Of a stretch of 47,878 nt of DNA, positions 15,618 to 22,942 are shown piece by piece. The translations under genes and the position numbers were made by a program. How positions within the stretch are numbered: position 1 is the first letter of the stretch; the number at the start of each line of letters is the position of its first letter. The stretch lies in assembly GCA_002396385.1 (NCBI GenBank), contig DGTD01000048.1, positions 28,642-76,519 on the forward strand, read 5' to 3'. The stretch is from Bacteroidales bacterium UBA4345 (GTDB taxonomy: Bacteria; Bacteroidota; Bacteroidia; Bacteroidales; Paludibacteraceae). The notes beneath the pieces were generated by a model that was given only the letters and a program-made list of their open reading frames with translations, made no database searches and was not told where the DNA came from.

Positions 15618-17582
15618 ATGAAGAAACTATTACTACTGACAGCCGGTGCTTTTGCGACAGTTTTGTCGTCGGCTATGATTATGAAAATGTATTATCCCGA
15701 TGGTACAACGCAGAGGTTCAACATCGACGATGTGAACAAGGTCTCTTATGAGGGGAATGCGTCAAGCAGAAAGATGGTTGTGGAATACGCCAGCCATACT
15801 GACACTCTGCCGGTTGTTGCCGACTCGGTTGTGTTCACGAACGACGAAATTCATACGGCCAACGGGCACGAATACGTCGATTTGGGCCTTTCCTATTATT
15901 GGGCTACCAACAATGTCGGTGCTTCCGATTATACTCTCGGTGGAAAATTCGCATGGGCTGAAATTGAACCTTCTGACGATTTGGAGTATAGATGGAAAAG
16001 CTCTTTCGACGGTAACAAGTTAAATGAACAAAGCGGAAAGGGATTTGTTATTCAACATAGACATAAATATACGGAAAGAAGCATTGGCTGCGTCTTTTCG
16101 GATTTCGATATCAGGTACACCAATGGTGGCCTGCTGAAAAGCCTGTTGGCTGAAGACGATGCCGCTTTTGTAAAATGGGGACCTATGTGGTCGACTCCGT
16201 CCGCTGACGCATGGCAGGAGTTGCTAGACAACTGTACATTCAAGTACTACGAAGACTATCAGGGACAGAGTGGTTATCTTGTTACGAGTAAAGTGCCTGG
16301 CTTTGAAGGCCAATCAGTGTTTTTTCCTGTTGAATTAGGTATGGTCCAAGACAATAGTGGTGAGTACCATCCGTATGAACACAGTATATATTGGACTAAT
16401 ACGCTCGAACCGTCTGCCGATTATTATGGAATTTATTCCTATGGAGTCTGTTTCCCGACTCCCGATTCCAAGTTTTTCGGTAGCAGCCTTCCTAATACAA
16501 TGTGGTCGTTATTCTCCAAAAATATGGCAGCCCACGTCCGCCCGGTCATTCATAAGCGCATGGCCGATAAATACGGTTTGAAGTCGGCGGGTAGCGTACA
16601 AAAATACCAGGTTGTTTACTTGAATTCCGATAAAAGCAGCATCATGGAAGTGGAAGAGGTTGCCGAAGGTAAGGCAGCTATAGGAAAGGGCGATTTTATG
16701 CAGAAGATAGTAAAACCGCAGGAGAATTTGGTCTTCAACCGTTGGTCTGCCGATTTGTCGTCTGTAGAAAGAAGCCTCTCTGTTTATCCAGTCTTTGTAG
16801 TAGATACGGCTAACACTTACTATAAAGTGCGTATCCTGTGTCCTGATACAATGATATGGTATGACCAGGCGGGAAAAGAGAACCGTACGCTTTTACCTGG
16901 CAGCCCTTACGACTCTGTTTATGTGCGTGAGGGAGAAGATGTCCCTTCCGATTGGTTGGAAAAAGTAAGGTACAGATGGGCTAGAGGGTATAATGTCAAG
17001 CATGATTTGAAACTTACCAACCTGCACGCCAATCTCGACATCACACTCGACCGTGTGGTTTTCAAGGACTATAGTGAGCCAAAAGGCGATCGCCGTTATG
17101 TAGACCTCGGCCTCTCTGTCAACTGGGCTTCCGGTAATCTGTCGGACGATGTGAATGTTTCGAAAGACTCCTTGAAGAAATGTCTGTGGACCGACGATAT
17201 AGCTACAAAACAGTGGGGGGACGATTGGCGCCTGCCAACAAAGGAAGAGTTCCAAGAATTGATAGATAACTGTTATATTGATAGGGTAAATGGTGTCTTC
17301 AACGAAGATGGTGTGATTGACTACTCTGTTGGTGTGGCCGGATATCTGTTTACCAGCAAGGTGCCTGGCTATGAAGGCCGGTCTATCTTCCTTCCAGCAA
17401 GGGAGATGATTGTCAACTGTGGACCGGCTCCAGAACGCCTTGAACTGAGTGGTGTTTATCTGACCTCTTCAAAAGGGGAAGATGGCGAGAGCTTTTATTT
17501 GTTTGACGGTGAAGGTGTGTCAATTCTCGATTATTACGATATTAGGGGCTGGGGCTTCATCCGTGCCGTAACTGCAAAGTAA
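15618..17582 (+). CDS. secreted protein with two FISUMP/DUF1566-like domains, copy A
   Basis: This 654-residue protein begins with a signal peptide (about residues 1-19). A short strand motif 'MYYPDGTTQRFNIDDVNKVS' resembles the start of its small partner protein. Two domains of the Fibrobacter-major-paralog/DUF1566 kind follow, each opening with 'YVDLGLS..WA' (about residues 87 and 495) and containing 'STPSADAWQELLDNCTF' or 'WRLPTKEEFQELIDNC', with 'GYLVTSKVPGFEGQSVFFP' repeated in both. Between them lies an InlB-like repeat region ('LVFNRWSADLSSVERSLSVY'). These C-type-lectin-like folds are usually surface binding modules. No C-terminal sorting tail is visible. It is coupled to the small gene 4 bp upstream. 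Ligand unknown. Confidence 0.8.
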   Translation: MKKLLLLTAGAFATVLSSAMIMKMYYPDGTTQRFNIDDVNKVSYEGNASSRKMVVEYASHTDTLPVVADSVVFTNDEIHTANGHEYVDLGLSYYWATNNVGASDYTLGGKFAWAEIEPSDDLEYRWKSSFDGNKLNEQSGKGFVIQHRHKYTERSIGCVFSDFDIRYTNGGLLKSLLAEDDAAFVKWGPMWSTPSADAWQELLDNCTFKYYEDYQGQSGYLVTSKVPGFEGQSVFFPVELGMVQDNSGEYHPYEHSIYWTNTLEPSADYYGIYSYGVCFPTPDSKFFGSSLPNTMWSLFSKNMAAHVRPVIHKRMADKYGLKSAGSVQKYQVVYLNSDKSSIMEVEEVAEGKAAIGKGDFMQKIVKPQENLVFNRWSADLSSVERSLSVYPVFVVDTANTYYKVRILCPDTMIWYDQAGKENRTLLPGSPYDSVYVREGEDVPSDWLEKVRYRWARGYNVKHDLKLTNLHANLDITLDRVVFKDYSEPKGDRRYVDLGLSVNWASGNLSDDVNVSKDSLKKCLWTDDIATKQWGDDWRLPTKEEFQELIDNCYIDRVNGVFNEDGVIDYSVGVAGYLFTSKVPGYEGRSIFLPAREMIVNCGPAPERLELSGVYLTSSKGEDGESFYLFDGEGVSILDYYDIRGWGFIRAVTAK

Positions 17583-17603
17583 TTATATTTGTTATAACGA
17601 TGG

Positions 17604-17642
17604 AAAGCCTCTGGGGAGGGACTTCCCCGGTGGCTTTTTTTT
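17604..17642 (+). terminator. Terminator of secreted cassette A
   Basis: AAAGCC-t-CTGGGGA pairs with TTCCCCGG-t-GGCTTT around a 4-5-nt loop, followed by eight T. Confidence 0.85.
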
Positions 17643-17678
17643 GTGAAGTCGAAATGCATGTCGTCCGATATTAAATTA

Positions 17679-17686
17679 TATATTTG
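17679..17686 (+). promoter_or_regulatory. -7 box that decides the start of the next gene
   Basis: TATATTTG ends at 17686. An open frame beginning with TTG at 17684 overlaps this box, so translation must start further in, at the ATG at 17714. Confidence 0.6.
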
Positions 17687-17713
17687 TATAAAACGAAAAT
17701 TGAGGTCGAATTC

Positions 17714-18451
17714 ATGGATAAACTAAAAAAACTGCTGTCGATTGAACCAGAGGCGTTTGAAAACTATAAACCTGGAGAGGTCGGAAATTATAAAACGCAG
17801 TTCGATGAAATAGCCAAGTTACTTATAGAGGACTACGCAATCGTAAAAGGCCAAGACTGCTATTTCTTTACCGAAATCGAGTTCTATTTTTATGCCAAGA
17901 ATCATCAAGATATTATTACCCATCCCCGTCGTTGTCTTGCCATGCAATGGTACATCAATAACTTCGGAGACATTGATTTGACGTTCGAGAGTCATATAGA
18001 GATGGTTGAAGTCGAAAATTCGCAGAAGAAAGTGGTCTGCAAACCAGTTCTTGACGATAAATGCTACTTTGGAGGCATCTTAATTCGTGGTTTGAAGAAT
18101 GTGCACACGGGAAAGAACCTTGAAGGACCATGGGCTTGTTCCGAACTTTACCGACTGCATTCTGTCGATGGACTCACTGGTGAATTCCCGAAATTGATTA
18201 AAATTAGTGATTTGGAGTTAAATGCCCCCCATATGGCAGAGAATGCTGTTAACCGCTACAACCTATTAAATAACAAAACATCCGAAAACAAAGTGGACTA
18301 TATTCTTTCTGGCTACAAAAATGGAGCAGAATTGAGTAAGGATTCGCTTGTCAACAAGTTTGACGAGTTTTTGCCTGCTGCTTATAGGTATTATGCGAAA
18401 GATTGGAAGGTCTTGGGCTTGAAATACCCATATTGTCGAAATAAAGAATAA
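17714..18451 (+). CDS. uncharacterised protein, weakly like 3-methyladenine DNA glycosylase
   Basis: This 245-residue soluble protein has no signal peptide. The region 'CYFFTEIEFYFYAKNHQDII' followed by 'THPRR' and, about 60 residues on, 'YFGGILIRGLKNVHTGKN' and 'GPWACSELYR' resembles in order and spacing the alkyladenine glycosylase core (ET-E-AY...D.A.H...R, then AVLIRALEP, then GPG.L). I recall similar unnamed Bacteroidales proteins. This is a pattern resemblance, not a demonstrated homology, and the usual catalytic motif is altered. The gene is the first in the insert between the duplicated cassettes and is the only intact one there. Confidence 0.55.
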   Translation: MDKLKKLLSIEPEAFENYKPGEVGNYKTQFDEIAKLLIEDYAIVKGQDCYFFTEIEFYFYAKNHQDIITHPRRCLAMQWYINNFGDIDLTFESHIEMVEVENSQKKVVCKPVLDDKCYFGGILIRGLKNVHTGKNLEGPWACSELYRLHSVDGLTGEFPKLIKISDLELNAPHMAENAVNRYNLLNNKTSENKVDYILSGYKNGAELSKDSLVNKFDEFLPAAYRYYAKDWKVLGLKYPYCRNKE

Positions 18452-18552
18452 AAGTAGTTATATGGTAAACGTATATTATTTACAGTTATATTTGCAGTGT
18501 GTTAAACAAAAACGATAAAGTAGTTATATGGTAAACGTATATTATTTACAGT
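18451..18552 (+). repeat. 36-bp direct repeat spanning the start of the GIY-YIG-like gene
   Basis: The same 36 bases (beginning aaagtagttatatggtaaac) occur at 18451-18486 and 18517-18552, separated by 30 bp. Each copy contains an ATG opening MVNVYYLQ. The first copy runs into a stop after 18 codons and the second continues into the gene. The duplication has placed a TATATTTG box between the copies. Confidence 0.9.
18487..18494 (+). promoter_or_regulatory. -7 box formed between the direct repeats
   Basis: TATATTTG followed by C lies 33 nt before the ATG at 18528. It begins exactly where the first 36-bp repeat ends. No -33 partner is evident. Confidence 0.4.
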
Positions 18553-19076
18553 GGTTTGGCCCTTTTCCCTCTGTTGATGAATTGAAAAAGTGGCGGCAAG
18601 AAGAAAACGAAGAATGTTATTTGTATTTGTTGCAAGGAAAGAAAAAGTGGCATCAGAAATATACGTATTATTGTGGACAAACCTTTAGACAGAATGTAGA
18701 GGATCGTCTTTCTAATTCTAATCATCACATAAGGGAACTGCAGGAAAGATCAGATTCCTTAAGAATATGGGTCGGTTCTTTTGGTAATATAAAAAATCCA
18801 ACAAAGGATGATGTGAACTTGTGAGAAAAGATGTTAACATCAGAGATGATGCAAATTGAAGTCGACGATGCATACACGGCAAACAAAACAAATTTAAAGT
18901 CTCCGAATGATGATGTGATTATTGTAAATGAATGGTTTGATTTAGAAATGTCTCACCGTGAAAGGACTTCGAAGATATCTCCTGCTAATCGTGTGCCTGA
19001 TGTTATTTCTTATTGGTCGAAAACAAAAGAGGTTTTTGTGGCAAAACATCTCAAAAAACTTGGTCCTATGAAGTAA
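18528..19076 (+). pseudogene. GIY-YIG-nuclease-like gene interrupted by one in-frame TGA
   Basis: Two adjacent open frames (18528-18824 and 18831-19076) are in the same frame and separated only by TGA at 18822-18824 and two codons, so they read as one 182-codon gene. The N-terminal part has 'ECYLYLLQGKKKWHQKYTYY' followed by CGQTF, fitting the GIY...YIG layout with 'YLYLL' and 'YYCGQT', then 'DRLSNSNHHIRE'. The continuation 'MLTSEMMQIEVDD' through 'NEWF' would supply the glutamate helix. These nucleases cut DNA in repair, homing or defence. The catalytic assignment is tentative. The region is AT-rich: my hand count over 18541-18900 gives 35% G+C. Most likely a recently inactivated gene. Confidence 0.6.
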
Positions 19077-19179
19077 ACATCAACTTTTATAGGATTTTGA
19101 CGATGTGTTATTCCATGTGAGATCAATCCGCTTTACCATAAATATTTACCATGTTCTGTGTGATTTATAAGTTTTATAA

Positions 19180-19353
19180 ATGAGAGAACTCCCGTATTTG
19201 ATATATGCTTTAAATAATGAAGGAAGGTTAGTCAATATTATGGATCCTTCTGTTGAGAATGGAGACAACTGCAAGTGCTTTTGTCCTCATTGCAAGACTA
19301 AATTATGTGCTAAAAATAAAGGAACAAAAAACACATCAAAAATAGAAAAATGA
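19180..19353 (+). pseudogene. truncated CoiA-like protein (N-terminal 57 residues)
   Basis: An ATG at 19180 opens a 57-residue frame with 'YLIYALNNEGRLVNIMD' and a paired-cysteine segment 'CKCFCPHCKTKLCAKNKG'. This matches the N-terminal zinc-ribbon-like start of CoiA-family competence/nuclease-like proteins common in Bacteroides. In full-length relatives the cysteine segment is followed by an H.FAH motif and a nuclease-like domain. Here the frame stops at 19351-19353, exactly where the acetyltransferase remnant begins. It is therefore a fragment left at the end of the AT-rich insert. Confidence 0.5.
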
Positions 19354-19637
19354 TGAACCAATGAATCTTGTTGCGGTCATGTTTAAATATGCGTCCGACC
19401 TGGAGGTTGGACCCCGTGCCGGATGGCCGCCTCACCAGTCTGAAGCCGAAAGTCTTGAGATTATCCGAACTATATTCCATAACGATTCTTCCTGGGCTAT
19501 TGAGTCGAAGGAGGTTGGAGAGGCTGTTGCTGCTACGGACTATGGCCCTTCGTGTAACTGTAAACTGCCGTCACGGCCGAATGAACCGATGCCCGGATTT
19601 TGGGTGGCTAAACCGTTCTGGAACAAAGGCATTTTCT
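19353..19637 (+). pseudogene. GNAT acetyltransferase remnant (copy after cassette A)
   Basis: This is a decayed copy of the intact gene at 22407-22922. Residues 'VGPRAGWPPHQSEAESLEII' and the following 'RTIFHNDS' are the same in both. Lesions are visible in the alignment. There is a TGA three codons after the ATG at 19353, a deletion of about 25 nt after 'ttgttgcgg' that shifts the frame, and loss of everything beyond 'WNKGI', about half the protein. The open frame 19361-19642 is what remains. It shows that the duplicated unit originally ended with this gene. Confidence 0.85.
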
Positions 19638-19807
19638 TATAGAACCAGAACCTCCCGTTTGTTAACATACTACGGTAAAGTCTGCTCGGCATGTTGTTTA
19701 TCTATAGAAATTTATGATTGTTTTCTGAAATATTAACCGAGTAAGAAAAGTTGTGCTCGGCAAGAGAATATTCTTGAATTGTAAAATGTGTTGATAAAAA
19801 TTATCTG

Positions 19808-19815
19808 TATATTTG
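19808..19815 (+). promoter_or_regulatory. -7 box of secreted cassette B
   Basis: TATATTTG corresponds to 15057-15064 in copy A. The sequences upstream of the two boxes differ, so the -33 regions may differ in strength. Confidence 0.6.
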
Positions 19816-19847
19816 TTGTTGTAATAGGATTTTAGCTTTCGCTTATT

Positions 19848-19874
19848 ATGAAGAAAAGTATTAATGTAATCTAA
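19848..19874 (+). other. 8-codon leader ORF conserved in both cassettes (copy B)
   Basis: It reads MKKSINVI then TAA and ends 6 nt before the next start codon, as in copy A at 15107-15133. Confidence 0.3.
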
Positions 19875-19880
19875 CTGATT

Positions 19881-20354
19881 ATGAATTTAAAAAAATGTTT
19901 GATGGGCATATCCCTGGCGATAGCCGGGAGTGTTCCGGTAGTGGCGGGTAATGCTTACGTCACGATTCAAAAGAACGATGGAACAAAGAGTTCGTTTCTG
20001 TTGTCTGCTGTTCCGAAAATCACACACACTGCCGACAGCCTGAAAGTAGAGGGGGATGCTAGTGCCTCTTTCCCTTTGTCGGATGTCGACTTCTTTAACT
20101 TTACAGAGTCGGACCTCACGTCTGTTCCAACTGTAAAAAGTGACGAACTGCGTGTCGTCTATCTCGACAACCGGCACGTGAGGGTCGAGGGACTGGCTAC
20201 AGGCTCACAACTGTCGCTTTGCTCGGTGTCGGGTGCCGTGTTAAGCCAGAAACAGGCTTCTGCCGATGGCTTTGCCGAACTCTCGCTGCCACAGGCAAAG
20301 GGTGTGTACATCTTGAAGACAGACAAACAGATTGTTAAACTAGTGAAGAAGTAA
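19881..20354 (+). CDS. small secreted protein with type IX-like C-terminal tail, copy B
   Basis: This 157-residue paralog matches 147 of 157 positions of the gene at 15140. The replacements I count are K2N, A8M, T25A, L65P, K73N, L85V, G87S, Q98R, A107T and F134L. The signal peptide and the C-terminal 'GVYILKTDKQIVKLVKK' are identical or nearly so. Two stretches of about 70 bp are identical at DNA level, including silent positions. That is closer than the downstream partner genes are to each other and suggests recent gene conversion or strong constraint on this gene. Function unknown. Likely exported. Confidence 0.8.
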   Translation: MNLKKCLMGISLAIAGSVPVVAGNAYVTIQKNDGTKSSFLLSAVPKITHTADSLKVEGDASASFPLSDVDFFNFTESDLTSVPTVKSDELRVVYLDNRHVRVEGLATGSQLSLCSVSGAVLSQKQASADGFAELSLPQAKGVYILKTDKQIVKLVKK

Positions 20355-20358
20355 GCTT

Positions 20359-22326
20359 ATGAAGAAACTATTATTACTGACAGCTACTGCCTTTGCGGCC
20401 GCATTGTCGTCGGCCGTGGTCATGAAAATGTATTATCCCGATGGCTCGACCCAGCGCTTTAACGTCAGCGATGTCGACAAGGTCTCTTACCAGGGAAGTG
20501 CGTCAAGCAGAAAGATTGTTGTGGAATACGCAAGCCAGGCCGACACGCTGCCGGCTGTCGCCGACTCGGTTGTTTTCTTGAACGACGAGATTCATACAGC
20601 CAACGGACACGAGTACGTCGATTTGGGACTTTCCTACCTTTGGGCTACAAATAACATCGGATCTACCGATTCTTCGCTTGGCGGTCATTACGCATGGGCC
20701 GAAACCGATCCTGTTACCGATTTTTCTTTCCGTTTTGATGACCCCTTTAGAGGATCTGGTGTGCCCGATTCTTTCAACGTGTTAAGTGGAAAGGGATTAT
20801 ACCTTGATCGGTTGAATAAGTACTCTTATTATGGTGGAGGCTGCGTTTACGACATATTCAGTAGCAGATACAACCGGCAGGATGGGTTGATGGACTTGTT
20901 ACCGAGCGACGATGCCGCTTATGTGAAATGGGGCCCAATGTGGTCGACTCCGTCCAAAGAGGCTTGGGATGAATTGATAGAGAATTGTACGTTCAAGTTT
21001 GTTGAAAACTACCGTGGAATAAGCGGCTATGTGCTTACCAGTACTGTCGCAGGTTTCGAAGATAAGTCAATCTTCTTACCAGTTCATTACATCTCTATGT
21101 TTGAGCAAAGCGTGTATTGGACCAGCTCAAGGGAATCTGTTTTAGGTAAAGATTATCAAGATAATATCTGGGGTATCTGTTTCCCAATCCCTCAGTATGA
21201 TGATGATTATCAAATGGATCAAAAACCGAAGGAAATGAGCTCTTTGTTCTCAAGGAATATGGTCGCTCAAATCCGTCCTGTCATCCGCAAACGTGCTGTC
21301 GAAAAGTTCGGGTTGAAATCGGCTGGCGCCAACAATTCTGACTCTTACAAGGTCGTCTATCTGAATACCGATAAAATCAGCATTCTGAAAGTGGAGGATG
21401 TGCCCGAAGGAAAGGCTGCTAAGGGAATCGGCGACTTGGTCGGTGAAATTCAGAAACCACAGGAAAATTTGCTCTTCAATGGTTGGTCGGAGGATTTAAC
21501 GGCTGTCGACAGACATCTTACGGTGTATCCGGTTTTTGTTGTCGACTCGCTCCATACCTATTATAAAGTACGTGTTATTTGCCCTGACTCTATGCCTGTT
21601 TACGGAGATTTCGATAAGATGTATGGTGATGTCCATTTGAAGTACATTTTGCCTCCTGCTACCGCATACGATTCTATTTATGTGCGTGAGGGTGAGGATG
21701 TGCCAACCGATTGGTTGGGAAAAAATTTGTACAGATGGAAGGACGGATATCACGCCAAACATGGGTTGAAACTGACCGACCTGCATGCCGATGTTGATAT
21801 TACATTCGACCGTGTCTTTATCCGTGACTATAGCGAGCAAAAGGGAGACCACCGCTTTGTTGACCTCGGTCTTTCTGTCAACTGGGCTTCTGAAAATTTG
21901 AGCCAAAGCGTTCTTGACCTTTCGAGCGATTCGCTCTATAATTGGTCTTATAACGCTGACGTGGTGACTAAGGTTTGGGGGGCAGATTGGCGTCTGCCAT
22001 CAAAAGAAGAGTTCCAAGAACTGCTCGATAATTGTTATGTCGATAAAGTGACCAGTGTCTTCAATGAAGAGGGAGAACTAGTGCGTGAAGAGGGATACCT
22101 GTTTACCAGTAAGGTGCCAGGCTATGAAGGTAGGTCTATTTTCTTACCTGCAAGGCAGATTCATATGGATTGTGGACCGGAGCCTTCTTCTCTTGATTTG
22201 TACGGAGAATATCCGACTTCAGACAGAGAGAATCTGAAAACCTATGTGTTCACTACAAATGGCTTGTATTTGGAACACTTTACTTTGTCGTCTTCCGGAC
22301 GTGTCCGGGCGGTGACGGCAAAATAA
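20359..22326 (+). CDS. secreted protein with two FISUMP/DUF1566-like domains, copy B
   Basis: This 655-residue paralog of the gene at 15618 has the same architecture: signal peptide, 'MYYPDGSTQRFNVSDVDKVS', a first 'YVDLGLSYLWATNNIG' domain, an InlB-like middle and a second 'FVDLGLSVNWASENLS' domain with 'WRLPSKEEFQELLDNCY'. The N-terminal 100 residues are close to copy A. The middle of each lectin-like domain is strongly diverged with small insertions and deletions, including the stretch after 'AWAE' and the 'YWTS' loops. That is the pattern expected when binding surfaces vary. It starts 4 bp after the small secreted gene and ends before its own terminator. Confidence 0.8.
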   Translation: MKKLLLLTATAFAAALSSAVVMKMYYPDGSTQRFNVSDVDKVSYQGSASSRKIVVEYASQADTLPAVADSVVFLNDEIHTANGHEYVDLGLSYLWATNNIGSTDSSLGGHYAWAETDPVTDFSFRFDDPFRGSGVPDSFNVLSGKGLYLDRLNKYSYYGGGCVYDIFSSRYNRQDGLMDLLPSDDAAYVKWGPMWSTPSKEAWDELIENCTFKFVENYRGISGYVLTSTVAGFEDKSIFLPVHYISMFEQSVYWTSSRESVLGKDYQDNIWGICFPIPQYDDDYQMDQKPKEMSSLFSRNMVAQIRPVIRKRAVEKFGLKSAGANNSDSYKVVYLNTDKISILKVEDVPEGKAAKGIGDLVGEIQKPQENLLFNGWSEDLTAVDRHLTVYPVFVVDSLHTYYKVRVICPDSMPVYGDFDKMYGDVHLKYILPPATAYDSIYVREGEDVPTDWLGKNLYRWKDGYHAKHGLKLTDLHADVDITFDRVFIRDYSEQKGDHRFVDLGLSVNWASENLSQSVLDLSSDSLYNWSYNADVVTKVWGADWRLPSKEEFQELLDNCYVDKVTSVFNEEGELVREEGYLFTSKVPGYEGRSIFLPARQIHMDCGPEPSSLDLYGEYPTSDRENLKTYVFTTNGLYLEHFTLSSSGRVRAVTAK

Positions 22327-22343
22327 ACCGATTGAATGCACGT

Positions 22344-22379
22344 AAAAAGCCACTGGGTTTACTCCTAGTGGCTTTTTTT
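22344..22379 (+). terminator. Terminator of secreted cassette B
   Basis: A 14-bp stem AAAAAGCCACTGGG/CCTAGTGGCTTTTT with one G-U pair and a 6-nt loop is followed by T. Confidence 0.9.
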
Positions 22380-22406
22380 GTAACTTAGTCCGGAAAACGA
22401 AAGTAA

Positions 22407-22922
22407 ATGGAAACATCAAGAATTTTGTTGCGGCCTTGGCGCGATAGCGATGCCGCAGCATTATATAAGTATGCGACCGACCCGGAAGTAGGGCCACGGG
22501 CAGGTTGGCCACCGCACCAGTCTGAGGCCGAAAGCCTGGAAATAATCCGAACTATATTCCATAACGATTCTACCTGGGCTATTGAGTTGAAAGAGGCAGG
22601 CGAGGCGATAGGAGCTATGGGCTATGGCTCGTCTTGTGAATGTAAACTGCCAGCCCGCCCCGACGAGCCGACGGTAGGGTATTGGGTGGGGAAGCCCTAT
22701 TGGAACAAGGGTATTTGCACCGAGGCTCTAGCTTTGCTGATTGAACACATCCGCAGTACAACGGACATCAAGTCGTTAATAAGCGGACATTTTATAGATA
22801 ATCCGGCTTCAGGACGGGTGATGGAAAAGTGCGGATTTGTGGACACTGGCGAAACGGCTGAAGACGACAGCCTGTATATGGGTGCCGGAAAGCCAATCAG
22901 GGTGTTGAGGATGGAGTTGTAA
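22407..22922 (+). CDS. GNAT family N-acetyltransferase (RimJ/RimL type)
   Basis: This 171-residue protein has the GNAT layout. The N-terminal 'TSRILLRPWRDSDAAALYKY' is typical of RimJ/RimL-like acetyltransferases, 'GYWVGKPYWNKGICTEAL' is the acetyl-CoA motif A region, and 'NPASGRVMEKCGFVDTGE' is motif B. It would acetylate an amine on a protein, amino acid or small molecule, and the substrate is unknown. It is the intact version of the remnant at 19353-19637 and follows cassette B by 80 bp beyond a terminator. TAACTTAG at 22381-22388 may serve as an imperfect -7 box. Confidence 0.9.
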   Translation: METSRILLRPWRDSDAAALYKYATDPEVGPRAGWPPHQSEAESLEIIRTIFHNDSTWAIELKEAGEAIGAMGYGSSCECKLPARPDEPTVGYWVGKPYWNKGICTEALALLIEHIRSTTDIKSLISGHFIDNPASGRVMEKCGFVDTGETAEDDSLYMGAGKPIRVLRMEL

Positions 22923-22942
22923 AGGTGTATTAAGGAGACTTT

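Larger units (their letters stand above)
15057..17582 (+). repeat. segmental duplication, copy A (secreted two-gene cassette)
   Basis: This is one of two copies of a promoter, leader ORF, 157-residue gene and 654/655-residue gene. The partner is 19808-22326. Similarity begins at the TATATTTG box and covers the same gene order and the same 4-bp gap between the genes. The small genes share runs of about 70 identical bases. Confidence 0.95.
19808..22326 (+). repeat. segmental duplication, copy B (secreted two-gene cassette)
   Basis: This is the second copy of the unit at 15057-17582, in the same orientation with matching promoter box, leader ORF, gene order and 4-bp intergenic spacing. Copy A has about 10 extra bases in the leader. 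No similarity was seen upstream of the TATATTTG box. Confidence 0.95.

Noticed and set aside
15057..22326. CRISPR, phage or transposon explanation for the repeated region
   Set aside because: The repeats are two gene-length copies with terminators. No transposase, integrase, terminal inverted repeats or regularly spaced short repeats were seen.
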